A stretch of DNA of 38,862 bases, from contig CALJYC010000267.1 in assembly GCA_937984275.1 (NCBI GenBank), positions 1 to 38,862 on the forward strand, read 5' to 3'. This DNA comes from an uncultured bacterium (GTDB lineage Bacteria; Myxococcota_A; Polyangia; Polyangiales; Houyiibacteriaceae). A program made the translations under genes and the position numbers. The notes beneath the pieces are model-generated. The model did not search any database and was not told where the DNA came from. It saw only the letters and a program-made list of their open reading frames with translations. Below are positions 1-8,958 of the stretch, piece after piece (position 1 is the first letter of the stretch; every line of letters starts with the position of its first letter).

Positions 1-2334
1 CTTCGAGGGGATGCACTCAGTGAAGAAAGCGACGCGGGAGCAGGCGACGCCTACGAGCCAGCGCTCGACCACCCCGCCACTGCGCTTGCCGCCGCGGTCG
101 CTCTGCTGTCGGTACCGACCCGGCTCACGACCGCCGAACAACGCTTGGCCGCCGAAGAGGCCCTTGCAGATGCCGGAACCGCACCGACTGAGGTCGCCCA
201 TGGCTTCGGCGATGCCTATGGGACGCTGAGGGCCTCGCTCGGTAAAGCGCGCGCGTCGGCCGGCGAAGCTTGGCTTCAGCTCGCCGCGCTGGCACCAACC
301 GACGACTTGCAGGCCGGGACGCTCCTGCAGGGTCTACGGGCCGAACGCATCGCCCGAGGAACCGAGGCCACGGATGAGCTCTTCATGCTTTCCCACGAAG
401 CCGAAGGCCTGGCAGAGGTGCACGCCGAGGCGGCGGTTGCCATCGATGAAGCGATCGCACCCGGTGACGACCCAGAGTTCCGCGCCAATGCGCTCGAGCG
501 AAAGTTGCAGCACAGTGAAGCGGTCGGACGGGGTGCGCTCGACGCCGCGTACTGCCGCGCGCTGGTCGAAGCCGATCGGGGTGCGGAGGCGGTCGCGTTG
601 CTCAGCGCCGCGGTCGATGGGCGGCCCGACGACCTCGCCCTGTGGGAGACGCTCCGTGGCGCGGCGCGCCAAGCTCGACAGTGGCCGCTAGTCGCTCAAG
701 CTTGCGAGCGGCTCGCGCCTTTTGTCGAAGGCACACTAAAAGGCGATCTCTTGGAGGAGGCCGGCGTCGTTCGGTTGGATTGCCTGGAGCAACACCAGCA
801 AGCGGAAGACCTCTTCCGCCGCGCACTTGCAGAGGACCCCAAGCGCGACATCGCTTTCCGGCGGCTGCACGACCTGCTCGCGGAGCAAGAGGACGCCAAA
901 GCGCTCGAAGAGCTCGTGTCCGAACGGATTGCCCTCGGGGGTCCGAAGGATCGACTCGACCTGCTGTACGAACGCGCCCGCCTTCTTCGTGGGTTCAGCG
1001 ATCGACCCGGCGCGCTCGAGGTGCTCGACGAACTATTCACCTCTGAGCCGGAACATACTGGTGCGTTGGCTCTCGCCGCCGAGGTTCACGTTTCGCTCGA
1101 ACAATGGGCGGAAGCCGTCGAGTGCCTGCAGCGCCTCTCCAAAGCGGGCATCCCCGAGGAACAACGCCGGGTCGCCCATCTGGGCGCCGCAGACTTCCTC
1201 GAAACGCACCTCGAGGCGAAAGACGCTGCGCTCGGAGAGTTGCGCGCGGTCGAAGCGCTGGGCCTCGCCGACGCGCAAGTCTGGACACGAATCGGCGCGC
1301 TCGAGGCAGAGTTCGACAACCGCGGGGCAGCGATCGACGCCTACACACGTGCCCTCGAAGCGGAGCAGACACACCCGGTCGCGATCTCCCGCCTGATCGA
1401 ACTCGTGGACGAAGCGGGCAAGGTCGCCGCCCTGACGACCTACGAGCGGGCAATTTGGGAGTGCGTGGACCGCGGCGACCTCGATGCCTCGCTCCTCGAA
1501 GGCTTGAGCAACGCCGCAACGTGGCGAGGCCATACAGAGCGCGCAGCCGCAGCGCGGGCGACGCGACGTGCACTCGGGCTTGCGGTGTCAGCCAACGACA
1601 CCGGGACCGCTGACTTCGACAACATCTCGGCCGCCGCACTGTGGGATCCCGACGCCAACCCGGTTCTCCAGCAGGTCACGCTTCGCGCGGGCCCCGGCCT
1701 TTCGAAGGATCGCCTGCGCAGCAAGAAGGTCGCACCAAGCGATCCCATCGTTGGTGAGCTCGAGCGAATCTCCCAGCGCTTTAGCTCCCGACTGGGGTCG
1801 ATCGGACTGTCGGACGACCTCGTTTCGGTGATCGCCCGCACCGGCCGCGACGGCGAGATCGACTGGGTTGTTCCGCGGGGCGCACGAGGGGGTCTCGATA
1901 GTGTGGGGCGGTTTGTCGTGGGGCGTCTCGCATGGGCAGCACCGCACGGCGCTGCAGTGTTCCTGGACGACTCACCTCAGAAAGTGGCCGGCACCCTGGC
2001 GGCGGTCCTTCGCGTCGCGGGCTGCCAGGTCGTCGGTGAAGAGCCCACCCTACCCGCCGCCGACGTCAAGCTGCGCAGAGCGGTGCGCAAAGCCGTTCAC
2101 GAGACGGTCGGCGACGAGAAGCTGACGTCCTCGTCGCTGCTCGCGTTCGCGCGAAGCCTCCAGCGCAGCGCCGACCGAGCCGGGCTTCTCGTGTCGGGCG
2201 ACATCGCCGCCGGGGTCGCCACATTGCTCGACGGAAGAGCCAATCTCGACGCGTTGAGGGCGTCTCCCCGAGGCCTCGACCTTCTGCGATTTTGGCTCGA
2301 CGCCGAATCACCACTATGGGGGAACGATGGCTGA
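1..2334 (+). CDS. TPR-repeat protein, 5'-truncated by the window edge
   Basis: The ORF track starts this protein at an internal TTG (145), but the same frame is open back to base 1 with plausible Ala/Glu-rich coding sequence, so I call it a gene that begins outside the window. About 500 residues consist of degenerate tetratricopeptide-like helical pairs (recurrent A-x-x-L/Y-x-R-A-L-E patterns such as AIDAYTRALEAE). The last ~200 residues are a non-TPR module ending in a DRAGLLVSGD...LLRFWL pattern. That module resembles the C-terminus of the next gene. No signal peptide is visible, although the true N-terminus is missing. The gene overlaps the following TPR gene by 8 bp, so the two are probably translated together. 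Function is unknown; TPR proteins usually act as protein-binding scaffolds. Confidence 0.85.
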   Translation, partial: LRGDALSEESDAGAGDAYEPALDHPATALAAAVALLSVPTRLTTAEQRLAAEEALADAGTAPTEVAHGFGDAYGTLRASLGKARASAGEAWLQLAALAPTDDLQAGTLLQGLRAERIARGTEATDELFMLSHEAEGLAEVHAEAAVAIDEAIAPGDDPEFRANALERKLQHSEAVGRGALDAAYCRALVEADRGAEAVALLSAAVDGRPDDLALWETLRGAARQARQWPLVAQACERLAPFVEGTLKGDLLEEAGVVRLDCLEQHQQAEDLFRRALAEDPKRDIAFRRLHDLLAEQEDAKALEELVSERIALGGPKDRLDLLYERARLLRGFSDRPGALEVLDELFTSEPEHTGALALAAEVHVSLEQWAEAVECLQRLSKAGIPEEQRRVAHLGAADFLETHLEAKDAALGELRAVEALGLADAQVWTRIGALEAEFDNRGAAIDAYTRALEAEQTHPVAISRLIELVDEAGKVAALTTYERAIWECVDRGDLDASLLEGLSNAATWRGHTERAAAARATRRALGLAVSANDTGTADFDNISAAALWDPDANPVLQQVTLRAGPGLSKDRLRSKKVAPSDPIVGELERISQRFSSRLGSIGLSDDLVSVIARTGRDGEIDWVVPRGARGGLDSVGRFVVGRLAWAAPHGAAVFLDDSPQKVAGTLAAVLRVAGCQVVGEEPTLPAADVKLRRAVRKAVHETVGDEKLTSSSLLAFARSLQRSADRAGLLVSGDIAAGVATLLDGRANLDALRASPRGLDLLRFWLDAESPLWGNDG

Positions 2335-5300
2335 AGACGACTTGTCTCCGGCGAACCGCGGGTCGGATCCCCCCTCGTTTGATTTCGATGAGGACGCCAT
2401 CTCCACGCTCCTCGACACTTTCGTCGAGACGCAAACCGGCCCGCAAGCAAAGCGCGTCAGCCGCCCTCCCGACCCCTCGGACTCCGGCGCACAGGCGGCG
2501 CAGCGTACGGTCTTCCAGCACACGTCGCGCCACGAGGCGCTTCCTCTCGTCGGCGACGCCCCCGAAACGAAGGGCCGGCGCGTGGAGCTGCTCGAGGGGC
2601 TGGCGGAACACACCGTGGGTTCGGCGCGAGCACGGCTGCTGACGTCAGCTGCGGAGCTCCACGAGCAACTTGGCAATACCGACGCCGCTGCGGGCAACTA
2701 CGCGCGAGCACTCAACGCAGATGCCCGGGACGTCGTCGTGCTCCGTGCGTTGCGCAGGCACGCCATGCTGCGCGAAGACTGGACGGCCGCCGCGGACGCC
2801 TTGGAGAGGGAGGCTGGGCTCGACCTGAGCGTGGCGGAGCGGGTATCGGCGCTCAAACTGCTCGCGCGGCTTCAGCTCTCGAAGCTCGGTGATCCGGCGG
2901 CGGCCGAACAGGCCGCCGCGCACGCTGCGGAGCTTCGACAAGAGGACTTCGTGGCCTGGGTCCTGACGGCTTCTGCCCGCCTCGCGCGAGGCGACGCAAC
3001 GCGCGCTGCACAGGCTCTCACCACCGCCGCGGAACGCTGGCCGGACGCCAAAGCGCAGGCCGTCATGCTCTTGCACGCAGGCCAGCTCTTGGAGAGCGCG
3101 GGCGCGCTCGAAGCGGCCAAGGGCACATTCGGCCGCGTCCTCGAGCTGCAACCCACCCTGCTCGCAGCACACCTCGGGGTGGTTCGGGCGGCCCGTGGGC
3201 TCGGCGAGACGGAGGCAGCGAAGGAATTGCTGCGCTCGGCGGCGGAGCATGCCTCTGGTCCGGTCGCGGCCGCGCTTCGCCGAACTCTCCTCGACCAAGC
3301 GGACGACATGGCGTCGCTTTGGACTCTGGCCGAGGCTTCGGCGCTTGCCGGTGATGCCCAAAGAGCCATCGAAGCCCTCGGCAGCGCCTCCAACCAAACC
3401 GCCGAAGCCCTTGCGGTGAGCAGCGCGCGGCGAGCACGTCTGCACGCGGAGCTGGGCGGTCACGCGGCCTACGAGCATGCATCACGCGACGCGCAGCAAG
3501 AGCGGAGCCTCGACGCCTACCTCCGGGCCTCAGGGCGCTTGGTCATGGCGGACGTCGAGGACGGAAGCGAGATTCGGCGACTGCTAGAAACGATGTCCGA
3601 CGAGGCAGCAGGCGTTTCGTCGCGCATGGTCCGCGCCGACGATGACGCACTCGGCGGGGACGGTGCGTCGTTCGTAGCCTCGCTCGAGCGTGAGCTCGAG
3701 GACGCGCCGTACGAGCTCGCCGCCGGGGCAGCCCTCGCGATCGCAGAGCTCGCGGTCGGTACCGGTGTGACCGACCGCCGAACGGCGTTGCTTCGCGCAG
3801 AGGAGCGCGTTCCGGGCGACGCGATGATCGGCACGGCCCTGCTTCTCGAGGACGATGATCTCGAGCGCGCCGCCAGGCGATGGACAGACCAAGGCAGGGC
3901 GACGACAGGCTCACGCAGCGCATTTGCCTTCACCATGGCCGCACGCCTCGCGCCGCCAGGCACCGAAGCGGCGATGAGTGCGTGCGAGGACGCGTTGGCG
4001 CAGGAGGCGGACTATTGGCCCGCCCTGTGGGAGCTCGAAGGCACCATCGGCTCGCGAGAAACGCGGGCGCAGAGCGCCGCCGCCCAGGCTGAGCTCGACC
4101 CGGCGGATGCGGTTTCGCACACCCTGCGCGCCTCGATGTGGGCACCGTACGTAGACCAGGGAGGCGAAGACGGAGGGCGATTGGCACATGCCGAAGCCGC
4201 GTTGAATCCGGACGCTCCCGACCCCGTCCTGGTCGAGCACCTTTTCGAAGCCGCCGGCGGCGCCACCGAGGCGGCTGGCGACCTCATGCTGCTGGCTGCG
4301 CAACGGCTGGGCTCGGTCCCGTACCTCGAGCGCGCCGCCGCCTCTTACCGTTCCGCCGGCCTTCCCGCGCGGGCGGCGAAGGTGCTGAGAGAGGCCTCTG
4401 CGGCGCGCCCGGACGACCAAGCGATTCGCGTGCAGCAAAAGGCCGCAGAGCTTCAAGCTTCCGAGTTCGCGCGCTTGGCCGACTCGGCGATGCGCCGCGC
4501 GCGCGAGGCCACCGACGACGCAGAGCGACTCGGCGCGTTTTCTGCGATGGCCGAAGTCGATCGCCTCGCGCGGCGCGACATGCAAAGCGCGCGCTTGTCG
4601 CTGCAATCGATCGCCGAGTTGCGCCCGGAGCACATCCCGACCGCCCGCGCCCTCGAATGGGACGCCCTTCGGGAGGACGACCCCGAGCGCATCCGTTCGA
4701 GCGCCCGCCGGCTCTTGGAAGCTCTTCCTTCCGACTCCACAGACCGACTCGCGAGACATAGGCTCGTGCTCGAGCTGCTCCGAACCGACCCGGACATCAT
4801 GCAGGCCGACATCGACCGGCTCCTGCATGGCATCGACGACGCGCTCGAAGCCGACCCAGCCTTGGCGAGAGAGGTCCTTGGCGCGGCGTACGCAAAGGGC
4901 GACTCCTTGCTCAGTCTGCAGGCGCTCACGGCGCTCCATGCCTCCATCGATGACGAATTGGAGCGGGGCGCGCTCGCTCTCGATACCGCGCAGGTGCTCC
5001 ACCGGTTGGGGGACCCGGAGCGAGCGCTCGAAGTATTGGAGGCGGCCCAGAGCCATCCTCTGGCGCGCGAGGCGGAAGCACGACTCCTTCACGCCGCCAA
5101 GCGGTGGGAGGATGCCGCGAGCGTCTATCAGGATGCTGCCGGCCGGGCCAAGGACACCCATCGCGCCGCATCGTTGTGGCGGGAAGCTGCATGCATCTTC
5201 GAAGAAGAGCTCGATGATCAACGCCGCGCGGTCGACGCCTGGGTCGCCGCTGCGAGTTGCGACCTCACCTACCTCGATGTGTACCGTCGCCTCGCTGCCC

Positions 5301-7000
5301 TCTACCGCAGCCAAGGCCAGCTCGACTCGCTCGCCGCCCTCACCGATTCGCGCATCGACGCTGGCGCCGACACCCCGACGCTCGTGGGGCTCTTGCTCGA
5401 AAAGGCTCGCCAGAGTCGTGAGCGGGGAGACATCCAGGGCGTTACCGACGCGTTGCACGAATGTCTGGAGCTCGATCCGCACAACTTCGCCGCGCTCCAG
5501 GAGCTCGTGGACACGCACCGCGCAGCAGAGGACTGGCAGGGCACCGCCGAAGCACTGATTCGCATCGCGCGTTTGAACCGCACGACCGATGAACAGATTT
5601 GGGCCTTTTCGCAGCTCGCGGAGACCTATGATGTGCATCTTCAAGACCTCCCGCGCGCCGAGGCCTCGCTACGCCGCGTCGCCAAGCTGGCTCCGGCGCA
5701 CATCGAAACGCTGGACCGGCTCGCATCGGTACTGAGCCGCCAGGACAAAGCGGTCGAAGCCGCCAGATTGCTCGAGGAGCTCGTTCGGAGAGCTGGCAGT
5801 GATGTGCAGGACCGCGACTATCGCGTCCGGCTAGCGAGTGCCGTCGAGTCGGCAGGGCAAGCGCGACAGGCCGAGCTCATGCTCGAGAATCTTCGGGGCG
5901 AGCAGCCGACCGAGCCCGACGTGATCCTCGCGGTCGCGGACTACTATCAACGCCAGGGCGCCGGCCCCGCCGAAGCCATGCATCTCAACCGCGCCGTCAG
6001 CGACCTGCGAGCGGCTATCGATGGGAATCCCGGCAGCGAAGCCCTGTGGACCACTCTGGTGCGTGTGCTCAAACGGCGACATGGTCCCGGCCCCGCTTCC
6101 AGCGCAGCCAGTGCGGCAATCGCGATTGGTCACCCGGCGTCACTCTTCGAAGGCGACGTCACGCCTCGCGATGAAGCTTTGGGCGAACCCAAGGTTCCGC
6201 TGTCCACCGTCGTCGACAGCATCGTTGCGCCGCCGGGCCTGCCACAAACGGTTCGCCGCCTGTTTTCGTTGTGTGAGCACCCGTTCGACAAAGTGTTGCC
6301 ATTCGACGCCAGCGCGTGGCGTCTTCGCCGACCATCCGGCGAGCATCGGAGCCTGATCGAAGAGGCGGGCGCCGTCGCCGAGGCACTCGGGATCAGCGAG
6401 CCGCGCTTGAAGGTGACCTACGTCGCGCCCACCGCGTGCATGCCGATCGACGGCGACCCGCCCACCGTCGTCGTCGGAGGAAACCTGCACGAAATGACCA
6501 CTCCACGGGAACGAGTGTTCCTGTTCGCCCGCGCGCTGAAGGTCGCGAGCAACCATCTCGCACCTGCGCTGCGCGCCCGCCCGGAGGACCTCGACGCCGC
6601 GCTACTCGCCCTTCTTCAAGGTCACGAGGCGAGCCGCGCACAGCAACCGGAGCCTCGGCAGATGCAGGACCTTCGCAAGAAGCTGCTCAAGGCCGTGCCT
6701 CGGCGCTGGCGCGACGAGGTGGAGAGCTTGGTGCTCGAATTGCGGGGCAATGCCGAGTTCTCCACGCGAGTCGTTCCGTTCGCGATCGCCGAGCTGGGAG
6801 ACCGCGCCGCCCTGACCCTAACCGGGGACGTTCCCTCTGCAGTGAACGCGCTCCTCAAGATTGCCGGGCACGACGTGCCTACCAACGATGCCGGCCGCTT
6901 AGACGCGATCCGGGAAACTCCCGAGGCCTGGGCCGTGATCCGCTTCGCGATCAGCGACGCACATTTTGAAGCTCGGGCCCAAGCTGGTGTAGACCCCTAG
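2327..7000 (+). CDS. Very large TPR-repeat protein (1557 aa)
   Basis: The ATG at 2327 lies inside the end of the preceding gene (8-bp overlap). The first ~60 residues are acidic and probably disordered. Residues ~80-1280 are continuous TPR/alpha-solenoid sequence with many A-A-x-x-Y/L-x-R-A-L repeats. About 270 C-terminal residues form a different module. It contains VVVGGNLHEMTTPRERVFLF and, later, GDRAALTLTGDVPSAVNALL. This arrangement recalls M48-type peptidases (strand, zinc helix, then a DRAGLL-like helix), but no HExxH or downstream Glu zinc ligand is present. There is no signal peptide or membrane segment, so it is probably cytoplasmic. The next gene starts 4 bp after the stop. The scaffold role and the pseudo-peptidase reading are inferences. 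Confidence 0.9.
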   Translation: MAEDDLSPANRGSDPPSFDFDEDAISTLLDTFVETQTGPQAKRVSRPPDPSDSGAQAAQRTVFQHTSRHEALPLVGDAPETKGRRVELLEGLAEHTVGSARARLLTSAAELHEQLGNTDAAAGNYARALNADARDVVVLRALRRHAMLREDWTAAADALEREAGLDLSVAERVSALKLLARLQLSKLGDPAAAEQAAAHAAELRQEDFVAWVLTASARLARGDATRAAQALTTAAERWPDAKAQAVMLLHAGQLLESAGALEAAKGTFGRVLELQPTLLAAHLGVVRAARGLGETEAAKELLRSAAEHASGPVAAALRRTLLDQADDMASLWTLAEASALAGDAQRAIEALGSASNQTAEALAVSSARRARLHAELGGHAAYEHASRDAQQERSLDAYLRASGRLVMADVEDGSEIRRLLETMSDEAAGVSSRMVRADDDALGGDGASFVASLERELEDAPYELAAGAALAIAELAVGTGVTDRRTALLRAEERVPGDAMIGTALLLEDDDLERAARRWTDQGRATTGSRSAFAFTMAARLAPPGTEAAMSACEDALAQEADYWPALWELEGTIGSRETRAQSAAAQAELDPADAVSHTLRASMWAPYVDQGGEDGGRLAHAEAALNPDAPDPVLVEHLFEAAGGATEAAGDLMLLAAQRLGSVPYLERAAASYRSAGLPARAAKVLREASAARPDDQAIRVQQKAAELQASEFARLADSAMRRAREATDDAERLGAFSAMAEVDRLARRDMQSARLSLQSIAELRPEHIPTARALEWDALREDDPERIRSSARRLLEALPSDSTDRLARHRLVLELLRTDPDIMQADIDRLLHGIDDALEADPALAREVLGAAYAKGDSLLSLQALTALHASIDDELERGALALDTAQVLHRLGDPERALEVLEAAQSHPLAREAEARLLHAAKRWEDAASVYQDAAGRAKDTHRAASLWREAACIFEEELDDQRRAVDAWVAAASCDLTYLDVYRRLAALYRSQGQLDSLAALTDSRIDAGADTPTLVGLLLEKARQSRERGDIQGVTDALHECLELDPHNFAALQELVDTHRAAEDWQGTAEALIRIARLNRTTDEQIWAFSQLAETYDVHLQDLPRAEASLRRVAKLAPAHIETLDRLASVLSRQDKAVEAARLLEELVRRAGSDVQDRDYRVRLASAVESAGQARQAELMLENLRGEQPTEPDVILAVADYYQRQGAGPAEAMHLNRAVSDLRAAIDGNPGSEALWTTLVRVLKRRHGPGPASSAASAAIAIGHPASLFEGDVTPRDEALGEPKVPLSTVVDSIVAPPGLPQTVRRLFSLCEHPFDKVLPFDASAWRLRRPSGEHRSLIEEAGAVAEALGISEPRLKVTYVAPTACMPIDGDPPTVVVGGNLHEMTTPRERVFLFARALKVASNHLAPALRARPEDLDAALLALLQGHEASRAQQPEPRQMQDLRKKLLKAVPRRWRDEVESLVLELRGNAEFSTRVVPFAIAELGDRAALTLTGDVPSAVNALLKIAGHDVPTNDAGRLDAIRETPEAWAVIRFAISDAHFEARAQAGVDP

Positions 7001-7004
7001 AACG

Positions 7005-7598
7005 ATGCGAATGGGTTTCATCGGTCCTGCCAATACGGACGCGGCCGCCCTCGAGCAGGCCGCCAAGCTTCTCATTTGTGACCTCGAGGTCGACACGGTC
7101 ATCTATGTCGGCGAAGACGACGCCCTTCGCGACTTCGTTGCCGCGCACGAGTCGGAGGACAGCGCCCATACGATCGAGCAACGAGTCGCCGAGGTCGCGG
7201 CCACAGGCTCCGCGGACGACATCGAAGAGGTGCTTCGAAGGCTCCGGGGAGCGCGCTACCTCGCCAAGCTGCGCGTCGCGCCACCCCCACCGACACGCGC
7301 CATGGAAATGCTCGACGATCGCATCGTCCTCATCGTTCGAAATAAGTCCACCATCGGCGAAGAGGACGTCATCAACTCGAACGTCGTCGTCTACGGCGAT
7401 GCCACGGAGCTCATGTTCAAACGCTTCGGGCCCCGTTGCTTCTTCAGCCCAGGACCTCTCGATGGTGGGCACGTCGGCCTCCTCGACGACCGCTCCGAGT
7501 CCGGCGGTGTCGTGCTGAAGGCGATCGACCTCAACGGCGAGGTCTCGTGGACCGAACCGATTCAAGGCCGAGGCGCCAAGGTGATGGTGGCACCGTGA
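7005..7598 (+). CDS. Degenerate metallophosphoesterase-like protein
   Basis: This is a 197-residue protein I could not assign to a named family with certainty. Its layout resembles YfcE/MJ0936-type calcineurin-like phosphoesterases. It has an N-terminal strand and helix (MGFIGPANTDAAALEQA), a second strand (VDTVIYVGEDDAL), a late strand and turn (VVVYGDATELMF), then a segment like the family's INPGS turn (CFFSPGPLDGG). In active members these blocks read D-x-H, G-D and G-H-x-H. Here they read P-A-N, G-E-D and G-D-A-T, so the usual metal ligands are mostly missing. It starts 4 bp after the large TPR gene and its stop overlaps the nadD start by 4 bp (GTGA). It is therefore probably part of the same transcript. 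It may be a binding or regulatory protein rather than an enzyme. Confidence 0.8.
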   Translation: MRMGFIGPANTDAAALEQAAKLLICDLEVDTVIYVGEDDALRDFVAAHESEDSAHTIEQRVAEVAATGSADDIEEVLRRLRGARYLAKLRVAPPPPTRAMEMLDDRIVLIVRNKSTIGEEDVINSNVVVYGDATELMFKRFGPRCFFSPGPLDGGHVGLLDDRSESGGVVLKAIDLNGEVSWTEPIQGRGAKVMVAP

Positions 7599-8155
7599 CG
7601 CGCCGGGTCGCGATCTATGGGGGAAGCTTTGATCCGCCTCACCTCGGGCACGTCCTATCGGTCGCATGGACGCTCTCCGCAGCGGACGTCGACGCGGTGT
7701 GGATCATCCCAACCTGGAAGCATGCGTTCGACAAAGAGCACGGGGCATCGTTCGAACAGCGCATGTTGATGTGCGAGCTCGCCTTCACCCTCTTCCGGGA
7801 GGTGGAGGTCTCCGACATAGAGCGGCGCCTGGGGGGCGTCAGCAGGACGCTCCATACCCTCGAAGCGCTCGAGAGCGAGCACCCCGACACGGTCTTTCGC
7901 CTTCTCGTCGGCGCTGACGTCCTGTCTGCGACCGATCGCTGGCACCGGTGGGACGAGGTCATGAGGCTTGCACCGCCCCTCGTGATCGGCCGTCAAGGCT
8001 CTCCGGTTCCGGAGGGTTGCCCAATCTCGATTCCAAACATCAACTCGACCGACATCCGCTCCAGCCTCGCCAACGCCGCTGACATCACAGGGCTCGTACC
8101 GACCGCCGTCCTCGAGCACATCCGATCGCATGGGCTGTACCAAGGCGAAGGATGA
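7595..8155 (+). CDS. nadD: Nicotinate-nucleotide adenylyltransferase NadD
   Basis: NadD transfers AMP from ATP to nicotinate mononucleotide to make deamido-NAD in cytoplasmic NAD biosynthesis. The nucleotidyltransferase signature GGSFDPPHLGH is at residues ~9-19, and the C-terminal NSTDIRSSLAN block matches the family's S-x-T-x-x-R motif. The track extends the ORF to 7436, but the GTG at 7595 puts the signature at the normal distance from the N-terminus and gives 186 residues, a usual NadD length. The GTG overlaps the stop of the upstream gene (GTGA), and the end overlaps the next gene by ATGA. In many bacteria nadD lies near rsfS or holA. Here holA is about 4 kb downstream in a separate unit. 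Confidence 0.95.
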   Translation: MTRRVAIYGGSFDPPHLGHVLSVAWTLSAADVDAVWIIPTWKHAFDKEHGASFEQRMLMCELAFTLFREVEVSDIERRLGGVSRTLHTLEALESEHPDTVFRLLVGADVLSATDRWHRWDEVMRLAPPLVIGRQGSPVPEGCPISIPNINSTDIRSSLANAADITGLVPTAVLEHIRSHGLYQGEG

Positions 8156-8949
8156 ACATCCTCATCATCGGGCGCGGCCGGGTCGGTGGGGCGTTGCGGC
8201 GCTCCCTGGAATCGAGCGGACAGCACGTCGTTGTCGCGGCAGGCCGCCGGTGGAAGCCTTCGGCTGTGCAATGCGCCGATGCGGTGGTCCTCGCGGTCTC
8301 CGATGACTCGATTGAAACGGTCGCCGAAAAGGTCGCACCCGACCTGAGCCCCGGCGCGACAGTGCTCCATTGCGCAGGCGCTCGGGGAACCGAAGACCTT
8401 CGGGCTTGCGCCACGCGGGGGGCCGCCGTGGGGATCATGCATCCACTGGTGTCGTTCCCGAGCAGGCGCGGCAACCCGAGCCTTCGAGGAACGACTTTCA
8501 CCGTGAACGGGTCGCGGAGCGCCATCGCGGCGAGCCGCCGCATCGCCCAAGCGTGCGGCGCAGGCATCGTAGTCGCCCAGACTGGCGACGCGGGCTACCA
8601 CGCCGCCGCTGCTCTGGCGGCAAATGGTGCTGCTGCGCTGGCATTCGTGTCGGTTGGCGTGCTCGAGGGCCTCGGGTTCGACAAGCGCGCTGCTGAGCGC
8701 GCGATCGGGGGACTGCTGCGGAGCGTGGGCGAGAACGTTCAGAGCCTCGGCGTTCCCGGCGCCCTCACAGGTCCGATCGCGCGGGGCGAGGCAGAGGCCG
8801 TGGCAAACCACCGGAAGGCGCTCCGACGCATCAGCCGCGATGCGCTCGCCACCTATGACGCCGTCGTTCCAATCATCGTCAAATGCGCGCTGGCCGCGGG
8901 CCTGTCGCAAGCCAAAGCGTCGAAGATCCTTCGCGCGACGAAGACCTGA
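8152..8949 (+). CDS. Rossmann-fold/DUF2520 NAD(P)-binding protein
   Basis: This 265-residue protein begins with a dinucleotide-binding pattern (NILIIGRGRVGGAL, G-x-G-x-x-G). An all-helical C-terminal half follows, typical of the paired Rossmann-like and DUF2520 domains. That architecture resembles pyrroline-5-carboxylate or ketopantoate reductases, but the substrate of the DUF2520 family is not established to my knowledge. The conserved-looking segments VLHCAGARG and GIMHPLVSFP fit the family. The start overlaps the nadD stop by ATGA, so it is the last gene of the coupled run. The next gene is convergent and only 9 bp away. Confidence 0.85.
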   Translation: MNILIIGRGRVGGALRRSLESSGQHVVVAAGRRWKPSAVQCADAVVLAVSDDSIETVAEKVAPDLSPGATVLHCAGARGTEDLRACATRGAAVGIMHPLVSFPSRRGNPSLRGTTFTVNGSRSAIAASRRIAQACGAGIVVAQTGDAGYHAAAALAANGAAALAFVSVGVLEGLGFDKRAAERAIGGLLRSVGENVQSLGVPGALTGPIARGEAEAVANHRKALRRISRDALATYDAVVPIIVKCALAAGLSQAKASKILRATKT

Positions 8950-8958
8950 ACGCTGACC

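Noticed and set aside
3911-5644. 577-residue minus-strand ORF inside the large TPR gene
   Set aside because: It is a high-GC shadow: the + strand frame has clear TPR repeats, and the opposite frame has no recognisable domain or start context.
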